Source: Colwellia sp. PAMC 21821
GTDB taxonomy: Bacteria > Pseudomonadota > Gammaproteobacteria > Enterobacterales > Alteromonadaceae
Assembly (NCBI RefSeq): GCF_002077175.1
Contig: NZ_CP014943.1
Location: 930,001 to 994,000, forward strand
Length of the DNA: 64,000 bases
Direction: 5' to 3'
The notes beneath the pieces were generated by a model. The model saw only the letters and a list, made by a program, of their open reading frames with translations, ran no database searches and was not told the origin of the DNA. Made by a program: the position numbers and the translations under genes. Of the stretch, positions 24,170-33,642 are shown in pieces (position 1 is the first letter of the stretch; each line of letters opens with the position of its first letter).

Positions 24170-25678
24170 ATGTTGAAACATTTACTTGAGAAAAATCATG
24201 CCTTTTGGCAAGCAGAGGCGAAAAACGTACGGATTGAAACCGGCTTGTATATAGATGGTGTATACAGAGATGGTGCAGATCGCCATACACTTGAAACTGT
24301 TAATCCTGTCAGTGGTGAAGTCATTGGTGAATTAGCTATTGCCACAAAAAAAGATGTTAATGAAGCTGTTGCTTCTGCTAAACAAGCATTCAAAACAGGA
24401 GTTTGGTCACATATTTCACCACGTAAACGAATGGAAGTGCTATTCAAATTTGCTGATTTGGTAGAAAAAAATGCGGCTAAGTTAACTGTACTTGAAAGTT
24501 TAGATATGGGTAAACCCGTTACTAGAGTACTCACAGCCGACCTACCCGAAGTTATCAGTACTATTCGTTATTTTGCTGAATGTATTGATAAAACTGAAGG
24601 GGCAGTAACAAATACTGATAGTAGTGCCTTTCATTATATTTTACGTGAACCATTGGGTGTCGTAGCTGCAATAAGCCCATGGAACTTCCCCATGATGCTA
24701 GCTATGTGGAAGGTTATCCCTGCGTTAGCAGCGGGCAATACTGTTGTACTTAAACCAGCGGAACAGTCACCATTGAGCTGTTTATTTCTAGCTGAATTAT
24801 TTACTGAAGCCGGGGCTCCTGATGGCGTTTTTAATGTGATCAATGGGCCAGGTGAAATTTCAGGTAAAGCGCTAGCTCTTCATATGGATGTAGCTAAAAT
24901 ATGCTTTACCGGATCGACAGAGGTGGGTCGGTTAATGATGGTCTATGCAGGACAGTCAAACCTGAAAAAAGTATCTCTAGAGTGTGGTGGTAAAAGTCCA
25001 CAGATTATTTTAGCCGATTTACCAGATTTAGATGAAGCTGTTGATGCAGCTATCGCGGGTATTTATGCGAACTCAGGTCAAGTTTGCAGTGCAGGATCAA
25101 GATTGCTGGTTGAGCGTTCAATTCATAGTGAATTTGTAAAACGTTTTACTGAAAAAGCTAGAACTGCATTTATACCAGGTGATCCACTGGACCCTAAAAC
25201 AACTATGGGCCCCTTAGTTAGTCAAAGTCATTTCAATACGGTCATGAGTTATATCGAAAAGGGAAAAAATGAAGGTGCGACCTTGTTATTTGGTGGTGAC
25301 AAGCCAGAAGGCTTTAATGGAGGTGCTTACATCCAGCCAACCCTTTTTGACAATGTCACCTCAGATATGACTATAGCTCGTGAAGAAATATTTGGTCCTG
25401 TCGCCGCGATTATTCCCGTCAATGACGCCGACGAAGCGATACGTGTTGCAAATGATAGTATCTACGGTTTAGGTGCATCGGTTTGGACACGAGACTTGAG
25501 GAAAGCACATAAAATGGTAAAAGAAATTGAAGCTGGAACTGTTTGGGTAAATTGTTATGGTGATGGTGATGCAACGCAGCCTTTTGGTGGTTACAAGCAA
25601 TCAGGACATGGGCGTGATCGCGGGATGGGCTGCTTACTGTCTTATACCCAAACTAAGTCAGTTTGGCTTAAATTATAA
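24170..25678 (+). CDS. NAD(P)-dependent aldehyde dehydrogenase, PuuC/KauB-like
   Basis: 502 residues. ISPWNFPMMLAMWKVIPALA and AGNTVVLKPAEQSPLS form the cofactor site. The catalytic Glu lies in VSLECGGKSPQIILAD and the nucleophile Cys in YANSGQVCSAGSRLLVE. The C-terminal GDGDATQPFGGYKQSGHGRD is typical of the PuuC/KauB subgroup, which oxidises omega-amino or guanidino aldehydes, so an aldehyde carrying a nitrogen group is possible. AGGAGA precedes the ATG. It would deliver the free acid to the CaiB-type CoA-transferase. Confidence 0.92.
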   Translation: MLKHLLEKNHAFWQAEAKNVRIETGLYIDGVYRDGADRHTLETVNPVSGEVIGELAIATKKDVNEAVASAKQAFKTGVWSHISPRKRMEVLFKFADLVEKNAAKLTVLESLDMGKPVTRVLTADLPEVISTIRYFAECIDKTEGAVTNTDSSAFHYILREPLGVVAAISPWNFPMMLAMWKVIPALAAGNTVVLKPAEQSPLSCLFLAELFTEAGAPDGVFNVINGPGEISGKALALHMDVAKICFTGSTEVGRLMMVYAGQSNLKKVSLECGGKSPQIILADLPDLDEAVDAAIAGIYANSGQVCSAGSRLLVERSIHSEFVKRFTEKARTAFIPGDPLDPKTTMGPLVSQSHFNTVMSYIEKGKNEGATLLFGGDKPEGFNGGAYIQPTLFDNVTSDMTIAREEIFGPVAAIIPVNDADEAIRVANDSIYGLGASVWTRDLRKAHKMVKEIEAGTVWVNCYGDGDATQPFGGYKQSGHGRDRGMGCLLSYTQTKSVWLKL

Positions 25679-25712
25679 ATAGTCACTATTTACGAAAATA
25701 ATGAGGATTACC

Positions 25713-27053
25713 ATGGCTCTTACAGTTTCAAAATTTATTCAAACGTTACGCTATCAAGATATACCAGAAAATGTCTTAGCTGTTATGCGTCGTAGTTTAT
25801 TAGATACCATCGGTGTTGCTGCCATTGGTACAACGACCAAAATTTCAGGCATTGTTAAAGAGTTTGCTCGAACCCAAATGCCAGCGGGGGTTGATAGCGC
25901 AGCATCTCGATTATTATTTTCAGGTTTAACAATTAGTCCTGTAGGCGCAGCTATGGCTGGAGCATTCACCATTGACTCCATCGATGCTCACGATGGCTAC
26001 TCTAAAGTTAAGGGGCATGCGGGTTCTGGTATATTTCCCGCAGTTATCGCCGTTATCGATGATTTAACTCGTCAAGGAAAAGAAGTTAATAGCCAAGATT
26101 TATTTGTTGCTTTGACTATTGGTTATGAAGTCGGGTATCGCTCAGGGTTGTGTATGCATGGTACTGTTCCTGATTATCATACATCTGGCGCTTGGACTGC
26201 TGTGGGTGCTGCTGCTGCCGCCGCATATTTACTAAAGCTTGATGAAGAACAGATACGTCATGCTATTGGTATCGCTGAGTATCATGGGCCTCGTAGCCAA
26301 ATGATGCGCTGTATTGATCATCCGACAATGTTGAGAGACGGCGTAGGCTGGGGAGCACCATCAGGTGTGTCGGCTGCCTATATGGCACAATTGGGTTTCA
26401 CTGGCGCCCCAGCTATTACTGCCGAAGGCGAAGATGCTAAGCCTTATTGGGATGATTTAGGTGAAAGATGGGAAGTTAACAACACACATTATAAAGCCTA
26501 CCCTGTTTGTCGGTGGGCGCACCCAGCAATTGATGCAGTACATGACTTAATGATTAACAATAGACTTGTTAGTGATGATATTGAGCGAGCGCGAATTAAA
26601 ACGTTTCATTATGCTACTCGCCTAGCTGGGCATGCCCCTAAAACAATGGATGAGCTAACTTATGCATTGGCCTATCCATTTGCCATTATGGCTGTCCATG
26701 GTGAAATAGGACCTAAACAATTACAAGAAAGTATTTTACAAGATAAAGAGGTTCAACGAATTAGTTTAGCCACGGAACTTGTTGATGATGAACATTATAC
26801 TGCGATCAGTATCGATAAACGTTGGGCGGATGTAACTTTATATTTAAAGGATGGTAGAGAGTTACAATCCGATGCACGCACCCCAAGAGGTGACCCAGAC
26901 AATCCTTTAACTGATAAAGAAATTAGTGATAAATTTCACTTGCTTGCTGATGATATTATTGGTGTAAAGCGAGCAAACAAAATTGAACAGCTAATTGAAG
27001 AGGTTAATTTTGATTTAACTCAACTATTAATACTTATCACTGATAAATGTTAA
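25713..27053 (+). CDS. MmgE/PrpD-family protein
   Basis: About 446 residues from the ATG at 25713 (GAGG six bases upstream); an earlier ATG at 25701 contains that ribosome site and is less likely. Motifs: FIQTLRYQDIPENVLAVMRR, DSIDAHDGYSKVKGHAGSGI, TIGYEVGYRSGLCMHG and HYKAYPVCRWAHPAIDAV match the family of 2-methylcitrate dehydratase PrpD, which includes cis-aconitate decarboxylase. It may dehydrate, isomerise or decarboxylate a carboxylic acid. No prpBC genes accompany it, so a methylcitrate role is unlikely. Last enzyme gene of the block before a terminator. Confidence 0.88.
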   Translation: MALTVSKFIQTLRYQDIPENVLAVMRRSLLDTIGVAAIGTTTKISGIVKEFARTQMPAGVDSAASRLLFSGLTISPVGAAMAGAFTIDSIDAHDGYSKVKGHAGSGIFPAVIAVIDDLTRQGKEVNSQDLFVALTIGYEVGYRSGLCMHGTVPDYHTSGAWTAVGAAAAAAYLLKLDEEQIRHAIGIAEYHGPRSQMMRCIDHPTMLRDGVGWGAPSGVSAAYMAQLGFTGAPAITAEGEDAKPYWDDLGERWEVNNTHYKAYPVCRWAHPAIDAVHDLMINNRLVSDDIERARIKTFHYATRLAGHAPKTMDELTYALAYPFAIMAVHGEIGPKQLQESILQDKEVQRISLATELVDDEHYTAISIDKRWADVTLYLKDGRELQSDARTPRGDPDNPLTDKEISDKFHLLADDIIGVKRANKIEQLIEEVNFDLTQLLILITDKC

Positions 27054-27073
27054 TTGAACTGATACTTTTGAAT

Positions 27074-27117
27074 AAGCGCTCATTTTTGACTTTATTATAT
27101 TTGAGCGCGTTTTTTTA
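27074..27117 (+). terminator. Rho-independent terminator after the MmgE/PrpD gene
   Basis: GCGCTCA at 27076-27082 pairs with TGAGCGC at 27102-27108, followed by GTTTTTTT. It closes the block that starts at 21257. Confidence 0.8.
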
Positions 27118-27170
27118 TTTTTAGGGGATTCATTTATTCCTACTATACTTAATTTATAAGGAACTTAAAA

Positions 27171-28682
27171 ATGCAAAGTCCCCAAAAAAAACCATCTCTT
27201 CTGATTTCGTCTTGTCCTGTCATTGTATTAATACTGTTAATGTTTTTGAATTTTTTACTTGAAGATAATGCAATACCTACCCTGTATATACTCGTGATTA
27301 GTTCGTTTTTTGCAGGTGGCATATCATTGTTACATTTAAAAATCCCTTATAATGAAATAGAGCTAGGTATGCGTAAAGCTATTGATTCCGCAATGCCCGC
27401 TATATTAATTATTTTTATTGTAGGTTCATTAATTGCTGCATGGATTATGTCGGGCATAGTGCCAATGTTTATTTATTATGGTTTGCAACTTATCAATCCA
27501 AGTTACTTTTTATTTGTGGCTTGTTTGCTTTGTTGCATCATATCACTGGCGATAGGATCAAGTTGGTCGACTGCCGGTACTATAGGCATAGCATTAATGG
27601 GTATTGGTGAGTCTTTAAATATTCCTTTAGGGATGACTGCTGGCGCGGTTATTTCAGGTGCTTATTTCGGAGATAAAATGTCACCGATGTCTGATACTAC
27701 AAACCTTGCGCCTGCTATGGTTAGTACTGATGTAATAACCCATATTAAGCATATGATTTATAGCTCAGGTCCCGCTATTATTATTTCATTGATAATTTAT
27801 TTATTGCTCGGTTTTTATTACACAAATGGCATTATTGATAATTCAGCATTAGAAGAGGTTAGAAAAACTATTACTGAACACTTTAATATAACGCCTTTAT
27901 TATTATTTGTCCCTTTTGTAGTGCTGTATTTAGTCATAAAAGGAATATCGTCTATGCCAGCACTAATTACTGGGTTACTTTTAGCTGTGATTGCTATTCC
28001 TATTTTTCAGTGGCAATTACTGGTTAATATACTTGGCGGAGAAGTGACCTGGATGAGTGCTTATTCTTTAATATTCTCGACGCTTTCTAACGGTTTTAGT
28101 ATAGAGACAGGCAACTCTATGATTGACCGATTATTTTCTCGTGGCGGTATGATTAGTATGACGCAAGTTAATCTATTGGCGATAGTCGCAATGGTTTTTG
28201 GTGGGATAATGGAAGTTAGCGGTATGTTAACTCGACTTACCAATACTATTTTAAAATCGGTTAATAGTGTTGGTAGTTTGGTTAGTGCAACTATCGCAAC
28301 ATGTATTTTTACAAATATTACTGCAGCCAACCAAACAATGGCAATAGTACTTCCTGCCAGAATGTTTATTGACTCATATAAAAGCTTTAAATTACACCCT
28401 AAGAATCTTTCTCGTTGTATTGAAGATGGAGGAACCGTAACAGCACCACTTGTTCCATGGAATACAAATGCTGTCTATATGGCAGGTGTTCTAGGGATTA
28501 GTACAGGTGAATATTTATTTTTCGCTTTCTTTTGCTTATTAAGCCCAATTATTTCAGTCATTTTAGGATTTACCAATTTAACTATGACTAAGTTACCACT
28601 TAATGAAAACTTAAAAGTTGAAAAGGAACAAAACATTGAAAAAGAATCACTTAAAAAGCAAAAAAATATATTAACGTATTAA
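27171..28682 (+). CDS. NhaC-family Na+/H+ antiporter-like membrane transporter
   Basis: 503 residues with about 11-12 hydrophobic segments. Family motifs: IGSSWSTAGTIGIALMGIGE, GAYFGDKMSPMSDTTNLAP (conserved Asp-rich loop) and VPWNTNAVYMAGVLG near the end. NhaC relatives exchange Na+ for H+ or for organic acids such as malate/lactate. Placed directly after the catabolic enzymes, it may import or exchange the pathway's acid substrate or product, or balance Na+. It has its own spacing after the terminator and a weak AAGGAAC ribosome site. Confidence 0.88.
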   Translation: MQSPQKKPSLLISSCPVIVLILLMFLNFLLEDNAIPTLYILVISSFFAGGISLLHLKIPYNEIELGMRKAIDSAMPAILIIFIVGSLIAAWIMSGIVPMFIYYGLQLINPSYFLFVACLLCCIISLAIGSSWSTAGTIGIALMGIGESLNIPLGMTAGAVISGAYFGDKMSPMSDTTNLAPAMVSTDVITHIKHMIYSSGPAIIISLIIYLLLGFYYTNGIIDNSALEEVRKTITEHFNITPLLLFVPFVVLYLVIKGISSMPALITGLLLAVIAIPIFQWQLLVNILGGEVTWMSAYSLIFSTLSNGFSIETGNSMIDRLFSRGGMISMTQVNLLAIVAMVFGGIMEVSGMLTRLTNTILKSVNSVGSLVSATIATCIFTNITAANQTMAIVLPARMFIDSYKSFKLHPKNLSRCIEDGGTVTAPLVPWNTNAVYMAGVLGISTGEYLFFAFFCLLSPIISVILGFTNLTMTKLPLNENLKVEKEQNIEKESLKKQKNILTY

Positions 28683-29104
28683 GTATTATAGAGGTATTGG
28701 TAATAAATTCACATTTAGTCAACGTCAAAAATCCTTTCAAATACCAAGTAAATTATTTACTCGGTATTTAATTGTAAAGTTATTACTAAAATTAAATAAA
28801 CTCTAATTTTACTGAGCCGTAATTTAGTTGAAGCGAAATAAGCTTTAATATGGAGTTTTTAGCTAATTAACATTAGCTATCATTTAATAAAGAATTTTCG
28901 CAACATGCTATTTGAGATTGGATTAACTCTATATAAATTTTTCTCTACGATGGGATGTTTCTATATTAATAAAACAATAAGTAAAAAATCTAGTATTCAA
29001 CTAGCGTTGAAAAAAAGAGACATATCTAAAACTCCAAATATAAATACTTTGGTCTTATAGTTTATTACGTTTATTACGTTTATTACGTTTATTCTCTTAG
29101 AAAA
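28683..29104. other. Gene-free region with a long hairpin and a 9-bp tandem repeat
   Basis: An imperfect 13-bp stem (AAATACC-AGTAAA / TTTACT-GGTATTT) lies at 28739-28769 after the transporter gene but lacks a T-tract. TTTATTACG is repeated three times in tandem at 29061-29087 with a partial fourth copy, just beyond the stop codon of the convergent lysR. No gene is seen. Confidence 0.6.
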
Positions 29105-29992
29105 TCATGGGGTTTTACATTCTTCAAGTAACCACTGCCTTAAATTTACTACATTAACGAAGTTTGCATGATGTTCAGGGTAAACCAGATAATAACCCTT
29201 ACCTGTTTTCACTCTAATGGAATAAGGTTCGACTAAACGGCCATTTTTGAGGTATTCAGCCACATACGGCATTCTACCTATTGCAAGGCCTAAGCCAGAG
29301 GATGCTGCTTCTAATACTAACCCCCTACTATCCAGGTCTAGCCAATGTGAGCTGTTAAATGAGTTATTCCCTGCCGCTTGTAACCAGTTTTTCCACTCAT
29401 CATCGGCTAAGCTGCAATGAATTAAGGTTTGCTGCGCCAGTTCTTCAATCTTTTCTATAGTCGGAAGTGATTTTGCTATTTCAGGACTACACACTAATAG
29501 TAATTCATCTTCCATTAAAAAATCGCTTTTTAACCCTAGCCAATTACCATCGCCGTAGCGTATAGCGGCGTCAATATCATCACTACTAAACTCTACAGTA
29601 CCTGTAGCGCTAAGTAACTTTATATCGAGTTCAGGATGCCTGATTTTAAGTTTAGGTAGTAAGAACAATAACCAACAAGAAGCAAGTGAATGTAGTAAGT
29701 TTAACGTTAAAGATGACCGCTGACTTCGTTTAGTTACAGCATTGGTTGCCCTCTCTAAATGGTCAAAAATTTCTTTAATACTTTCTAAATAAACAGCGCC
29801 AACACTGGTGAGTATTGGCTTTCCTTTTTCGCGATGAAATAGCTGTATACCTAAATATTCTTCTAAAGATCTTACTTGGTGACTCACTGCTGAAGCTGAT
29901 AAACAAACGTCTTCTGCAGCGAGTTTAAAATTATTATGCCGCGCTGCCGCTTCAAAAGAACGCAGTGCGGCAAAGGGAGGTAAACGTCGCAT
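29105..29992 (-). CDS. LysR-family regulator (GcvA-like), paralogue 2
   Basis: 295 residues. Same order and wording of motifs as the regulator at 18898: LPPFAALRSFEAAARHNNFK, AAEDVCLSASAVSHQVRSL and LDSRGLVLEAASSGLGLAIG. Most positions are identical along the whole length. It is the last gene of the etf-paa operon, 39 bp after paaJ, so it is expressed with the pathway. Having near-identical regulators in both arms implies a shared effector or operator. Confidence 0.92.
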   Translation of the reverse strand: MRRLPPFAALRSFEAAARHNNFKLAAEDVCLSASAVSHQVRSLEEYLGIQLFHREKGKPILTSVGAVYLESIKEIFDHLERATNAVTKRSQRSSLTLNLLHSLASCWLLFLLPKLKIRHPELDIKLLSATGTVEFSSDDIDAAIRYGDGNWLGLKSDFLMEDELLLVCSPEIAKSLPTIEKIEELAQQTLIHCSLADDEWKNWLQAAGNNSFNSSHWLDLDSRGLVLEAASSGLGLAIGRMPYVAEYLKNGRLVEPYSIRVKTGKGYYLVYPEHHANFVNVVNLRQWLLEECKTP

Positions 29993-30031
29993 TATTAAAT
30001 TACTCTACACACGAGTTTAATTTCGTCCTTG

Positions 30032-31264
30032 TTACTTCTCATGGTCATTAACTTGAACACGTTCAATGATCATAGCGATCCCTTGGCCTACACCTATGCA
30101 CATACTACACAAGGCATATCGCTGTTCTGTGCGTTCAAGCTGGTACATGGCTGTCATAACAAGTCTTGCCCCACTTGCCCCTAACGGGTGACCTAAAGCG
30201 ATAGCACCACCATTTGGGTTTACTTTTATTGAATCATCAGCTAAACCTAGTTCGCGCATCACTGCTAAACTTTGAGAGGCGAATGCTTCATTTAGCTCTA
30301 TAACTGCCATCTGATCTAAAGTTAATCCTGTTTGCTTAAGTAATTTTTTGATTGCTAATGCTGGACCGAAACCCATTATCCTTGGTTCTATTCCGGCAGT
30401 TGCCATACCAATAATACGAGCTTTAGGTGTTAACCCATACTGAATAGCTGCTTCTTTAGATGCAATAAGTAGGGCGCAAGCTCCATCATTAACGCCAGAA
30501 GAGTTGCCTGCAGTTACCGAACCATTTTCTCTGAAAGGAGTTTGTAGTTTATTTAAAGCGGCTAAAGTGGTATCCGAACGAGGATGTTCATCCGTATCGA
30601 TTATTAACGGTTCACTTTTTCGCTGTTGGATACTAACAGGGGTTATTTCTTGTGAAAATACGCCATTTTTTATTGCTGAAACGGCTTTTTTTTGACTATT
30701 AAAAGCAAATAAATCTTGATCAGCACGAGATATTCTAAAATCTTCAGCAACGTTTTCAGCCGTTTCAGGCATGCTATCAACGCCATACTCTTCTTTCATT
30801 TTTTTGTTAATGAATCGCCAACCGATAGTTGTATCAAAAGGACCATTGGTCACTCGGCTAAAGGCCGATTCAGCTTTACCCATTACAAATGGTGCTCGAG
30901 ACATCGATTCACAACCACCAGCAATAATTAGCTGAGCTTCGTTCGATTTGATTGCACGTGCGGCAATACCTATAGCGTCCATGCCCGAGCCACAGAGCCG
31001 ATTAATAGTATTACCTGAAACACATACTGGCATGCCTGCTAATAAAGAAGACATACGAGCGACATTTCGGTTATCTTCACCTGCTTGATTTGCGTTACCG
31101 TAGATTACATCATCAATTTGAGACCAATCTACTTGTGGGTTACGCTGTATTAATGCTTTTATTGGTATGGCACCTAAGTCATCTGCTCGAACTGAAGAGA
31201 GGCTTCCTGCATAACGACCAAACGGTGTACGAATTGCATCACAAATATAAGCGTTTTTCATCAA
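30032..31264 (-). CDS. paaJ: 3-oxoadipyl-CoA/acyl-CoA thiolase, PaaJ/PcaF-like
   Basis: 410 residues. The start DAIRTPFGRYAGSLSSVRAD, the nucleophile Cys in NRLCGSGMDAIGIAARAIKS, ESMSRAPFVMGKAESAFSR, NPNGGAIALGHPLGASGA (His) and ALCSMCIGVGQG (Cys) follow PaaJ/PcaF, which split 3-oxoadipyl-CoA into succinyl-CoA and acetyl-CoA. Its start overlaps the paaH stop. Together with PaaF and PaaH it gives the complete lower branch of dicarboxylyl-CoA beta-oxidation. Confidence 0.93.
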   Translation of the reverse strand: MMKNAYICDAIRTPFGRYAGSLSSVRADDLGAIPIKALIQRNPQVDWSQIDDVIYGNANQAGEDNRNVARMSSLLAGMPVCVSGNTINRLCGSGMDAIGIAARAIKSNEAQLIIAGGCESMSRAPFVMGKAESAFSRVTNGPFDTTIGWRFINKKMKEEYGVDSMPETAENVAEDFRISRADQDLFAFNSQKKAVSAIKNGVFSQEITPVSIQQRKSEPLIIDTDEHPRSDTTLAALNKLQTPFRENGSVTAGNSSGVNDGACALLIASKEAAIQYGLTPKARIIGMATAGIEPRIMGFGPALAIKKLLKQTGLTLDQMAVIELNEAFASQSLAVMRELGLADDSIKVNPNGGAIALGHPLGASGARLVMTAMYQLERTEQRYALCSMCIGVGQGIAMIIERVQVNDHEK

Positions 31265-32829
31265 CTTTTCCCTATTGTTGTATGGTTCTTGATGGATTGT
31301 AATTGTTGCTCTGCAACTTTACGTATTAATAGTGGTGAGGCACGGAAACGATCTTCACCATAAGTTTCAGCTAAGTTTTTCAAAATTTCTAACGTATAAT
31401 TTAAGCCTATTTCATTAGCCCATTCGATAGGACCACATGGGTAGTTCATGCCAGCTTTCATAGCTATATCAATGGCACTTTCATCACAAACTTGTTGGTT
31501 AACTGCGTCAAAGCCTTCATTAGCTAACATACAAATGGTCCGCGCCAGCACCATGCCAGGAATATCGTCAATAATAATGACCGTTTTTTCTATTTTTTGA
31601 AAAAGTGCTATGGCAAAATTTAAAGTCTGTTGGGATATATTATTACAAGTTGAAATTGCAATAGATGTTGACTGTTGATAATTAAGGCTTAAATCAAAAT
31701 GAATTAAGTTAGGGCACTTTATTCGAGTGGCACGTTCCACTGTGAATTGGCCGTTAGTTAGCATTAACGTGGCATCCCCAATTAGTATCTTCCCTGCTGT
31801 TTCAAGCGAGTCTTCCGATACGGAAACTCTGTCTATTGTCAGGCCATGCTGTTGGAATAGTGGTATAATACTTTCTGCGACACCTAAACTTCCAACAATA
31901 GTAATTGACGTGATATCGAGGTCGATAGAGCTTTGTTGACTATTTATTACTGGTTGTTTGTCAATATTATATTGATAAAAACCTCGACCGGACTTTCGTC
32001 CTAAGTGGCCGGCATCGAGCAGTTCCTTTTGTAACAAGGAAGGTAAAAATCGTTGATCGTGGTAAAATGCATCAAAAACTGAGCAGGTTACCGCATAATT
32101 TACGTCGTGCCCTATCATATCCATGAGCTCGAATGGGCCCATTTTGAATCCACCACAGTCTCTAAATAACCAATCAATAGTTGCAATGTCGGCAGCCCCT
32201 TCTTGATGTATCCGTAAACTTTCGGCGTAGAATGGGCGGGCAACACGATTTGCTATAAAGCCGGGGGTAGACTTTGCGTGAACCGCTAGTTTCCCCCAAC
32301 TTATTGCTAATTCAAAAACATTATCGGCCACCTGTTTATCAGTATCTAAACCGCTGATAACTTCTACAAGTTTCATAATGGGGGCAGGATTAAAAAAATG
32401 CATCCCAATTAAGTTTTGTGGCCTTAATAGCTTTGAACCAATTGCAGTAATCGAAATAGAGGATGTATTGGAAGCTATAACAGTATTAACATCACAAATA
32501 GTTTCCAATTGACAAAATAAATTTTGCTTCAGATCAAGGTTTTCAACAATAGCTTCAATAACTAAATCTGCTGATGATAATTGATTAATATCAGAAGTTG
32601 GTATAATACGTGACACAAGTGCATCAACTTCTAACGTAGTGATACGATTACGTTGCACTAATTTATCTAGCCCTTTACGGATATTTTGAATCCCTTTTTG
32701 AGCTGCACCTTCTGCTACATCAAATAGTAATACTTGATGGTTAGCTTTTGCTGCCACTTGCGCTATTCCTGCCCCCATAGTACCTGCACCTATGACGGCT
32801 ATAATAGAATCTGAGGTAAATTTATTCAT
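31261..32829 (-). CDS. paaH: 3-hydroxyadipyl-CoA / 3-hydroxyacyl-CoA dehydrogenase, PaaH-like
   Basis: 522 residues from the ATG at 32829 (AGGAG 10 bases upstream); the frame is open further but that part overlaps paaF. IIAVIGAGTMGAGIAQVAAK is the NAD-binding loop, ASNTSSISITAIGSKLLRPQ and GMHFFNPAPIMKLVEVISG are catalytic-region motifs, and GFKMGPFELMDMIGHDVNYA is the PaaH-type dimer-domain block. A duplicated C-terminal domain with NYPCGPIEWANEIG follows, as in E. coli PaaH. It oxidises the hydroxyacyl-CoA made by PaaF. Confidence 0.92.
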   Translation of the reverse strand: MNKFTSDSIIAVIGAGTMGAGIAQVAAKANHQVLLFDVAEGAAQKGIQNIRKGLDKLVQRNRITTLEVDALVSRIIPTSDINQLSSADLVIEAIVENLDLKQNLFCQLETICDVNTVIASNTSSISITAIGSKLLRPQNLIGMHFFNPAPIMKLVEVISGLDTDKQVADNVFELAISWGKLAVHAKSTPGFIANRVARPFYAESLRIHQEGAADIATIDWLFRDCGGFKMGPFELMDMIGHDVNYAVTCSVFDAFYHDQRFLPSLLQKELLDAGHLGRKSGRGFYQYNIDKQPVINSQQSSIDLDITSITIVGSLGVAESIIPLFQQHGLTIDRVSVSEDSLETAGKILIGDATLMLTNGQFTVERATRIKCPNLIHFDLSLNYQQSTSIAISTCNNISQQTLNFAIALFQKIEKTVIIIDDIPGMVLARTICMLANEGFDAVNQQVCDESAIDIAMKAGMNYPCGPIEWANEIGLNYTLEILKNLAETYGEDRFRASPLLIRKVAEQQLQSIKNHTTIGKS

Positions 32830-32842
32830 ATTATAATGACTC

Positions 32843-33631
32843 CTATTGGCCTTTAAATATTGGCTGACGTTTTTCAATGAAAGCAGTTATACCTTCGGTT
32901 CTATCATCTGTTGCAGCAAGTAGTATGAAAGCCTTTCTTTCAGCTGCAAGCCCTGCCGCTAGTGTGCTCTCATATGCGTATAGTAATGACTCTTTTGCTA
33001 GACGAACGGCTATCGGTGATTTATTAGCGATAACTTTCGCTAACTTTAGAGCTCGATGGTAACTTAGCTCCGGTAGTGTTATTTCACTAACTAATCCAAA
33101 GTTTTTAGCTTGCTCGGCATTAATAAACTCACCTGACAATACCATCTGCATTGCCATTGACTTCCCTACAGTTCTCAACAACCTTTGGGTGCCTCCAGCA
33201 CCAGGAATAATACCTAAATTTATTTCTGGCTGACCTATTTGAGCGTTATCTCCTGCGATGACAATGTCACAGTGCATCATTAATTCACAACCAGCACCAA
33301 GAGCAAAGCCGTTTACCACTGCGATAATAGGTTTAGAGCAATTAGCTATTTTATTCCAAAATACTGGACGGTTATCATTGAGTAAACCAACAACATTCAA
33401 TTGATTCATTTCTTTAATGTCTGCTCCTGCAGCGAAGACTTTCTCGCCGCCAGTGATGATAATAACTTTTATATTGTTATCTTTTTCAGCACTTGTTAGT
33501 ACGTCAGCTATTTCTTTTAAAGCATTATTTCTTAGGGCATTGTAAAATTTCGGCCTATTCAGTGTAATAGTAAGAACACCTGTGTCTATTTGAGAAACCA
33601 AAATATCTTCGTGGTTATTATCATTTATCAT
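32843..33631 (-). CDS. paaF: Enoyl-CoA hydratase, PaaF-like (2,3-dehydroadipyl-CoA hydratase)
   Basis: 262 residues of crotonase fold. FAAGADIKEMNQL (oxyanion hole), NGFALGAGCELMMHCDIVIA and GQPEINLGIIPGAGGTQRLL (two catalytic Glu) match hydratases, and the whole sequence follows E. coli PaaF. It adds water to the enoyl-CoA produced by the acyl-CoA dehydrogenases. The gene lies between the ETF-quinone oxidoreductase gene and paaH with short gaps of 11-13 bp. Confidence 0.92.
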   Translation of the reverse strand: MINDNNHEDILVSQIDTGVLTITLNRPKFYNALRNNALKEIADVLTSAEKDNNIKVIIITGGEKVFAAGADIKEMNQLNVVGLLNDNRPVFWNKIANCSKPIIAVVNGFALGAGCELMMHCDIVIAGDNAQIGQPEINLGIIPGAGGTQRLLRTVGKSMAMQMVLSGEFINAEQAKNFGLVSEITLPELSYHRALKLAKVIANKSPIAVRLAKESLLYAYESTLAAGLAAERKAFILLAATDDRTEGITAFIEKRQPIFKGQ

Positions 33632-33642
33632 ATTATTTCTTC

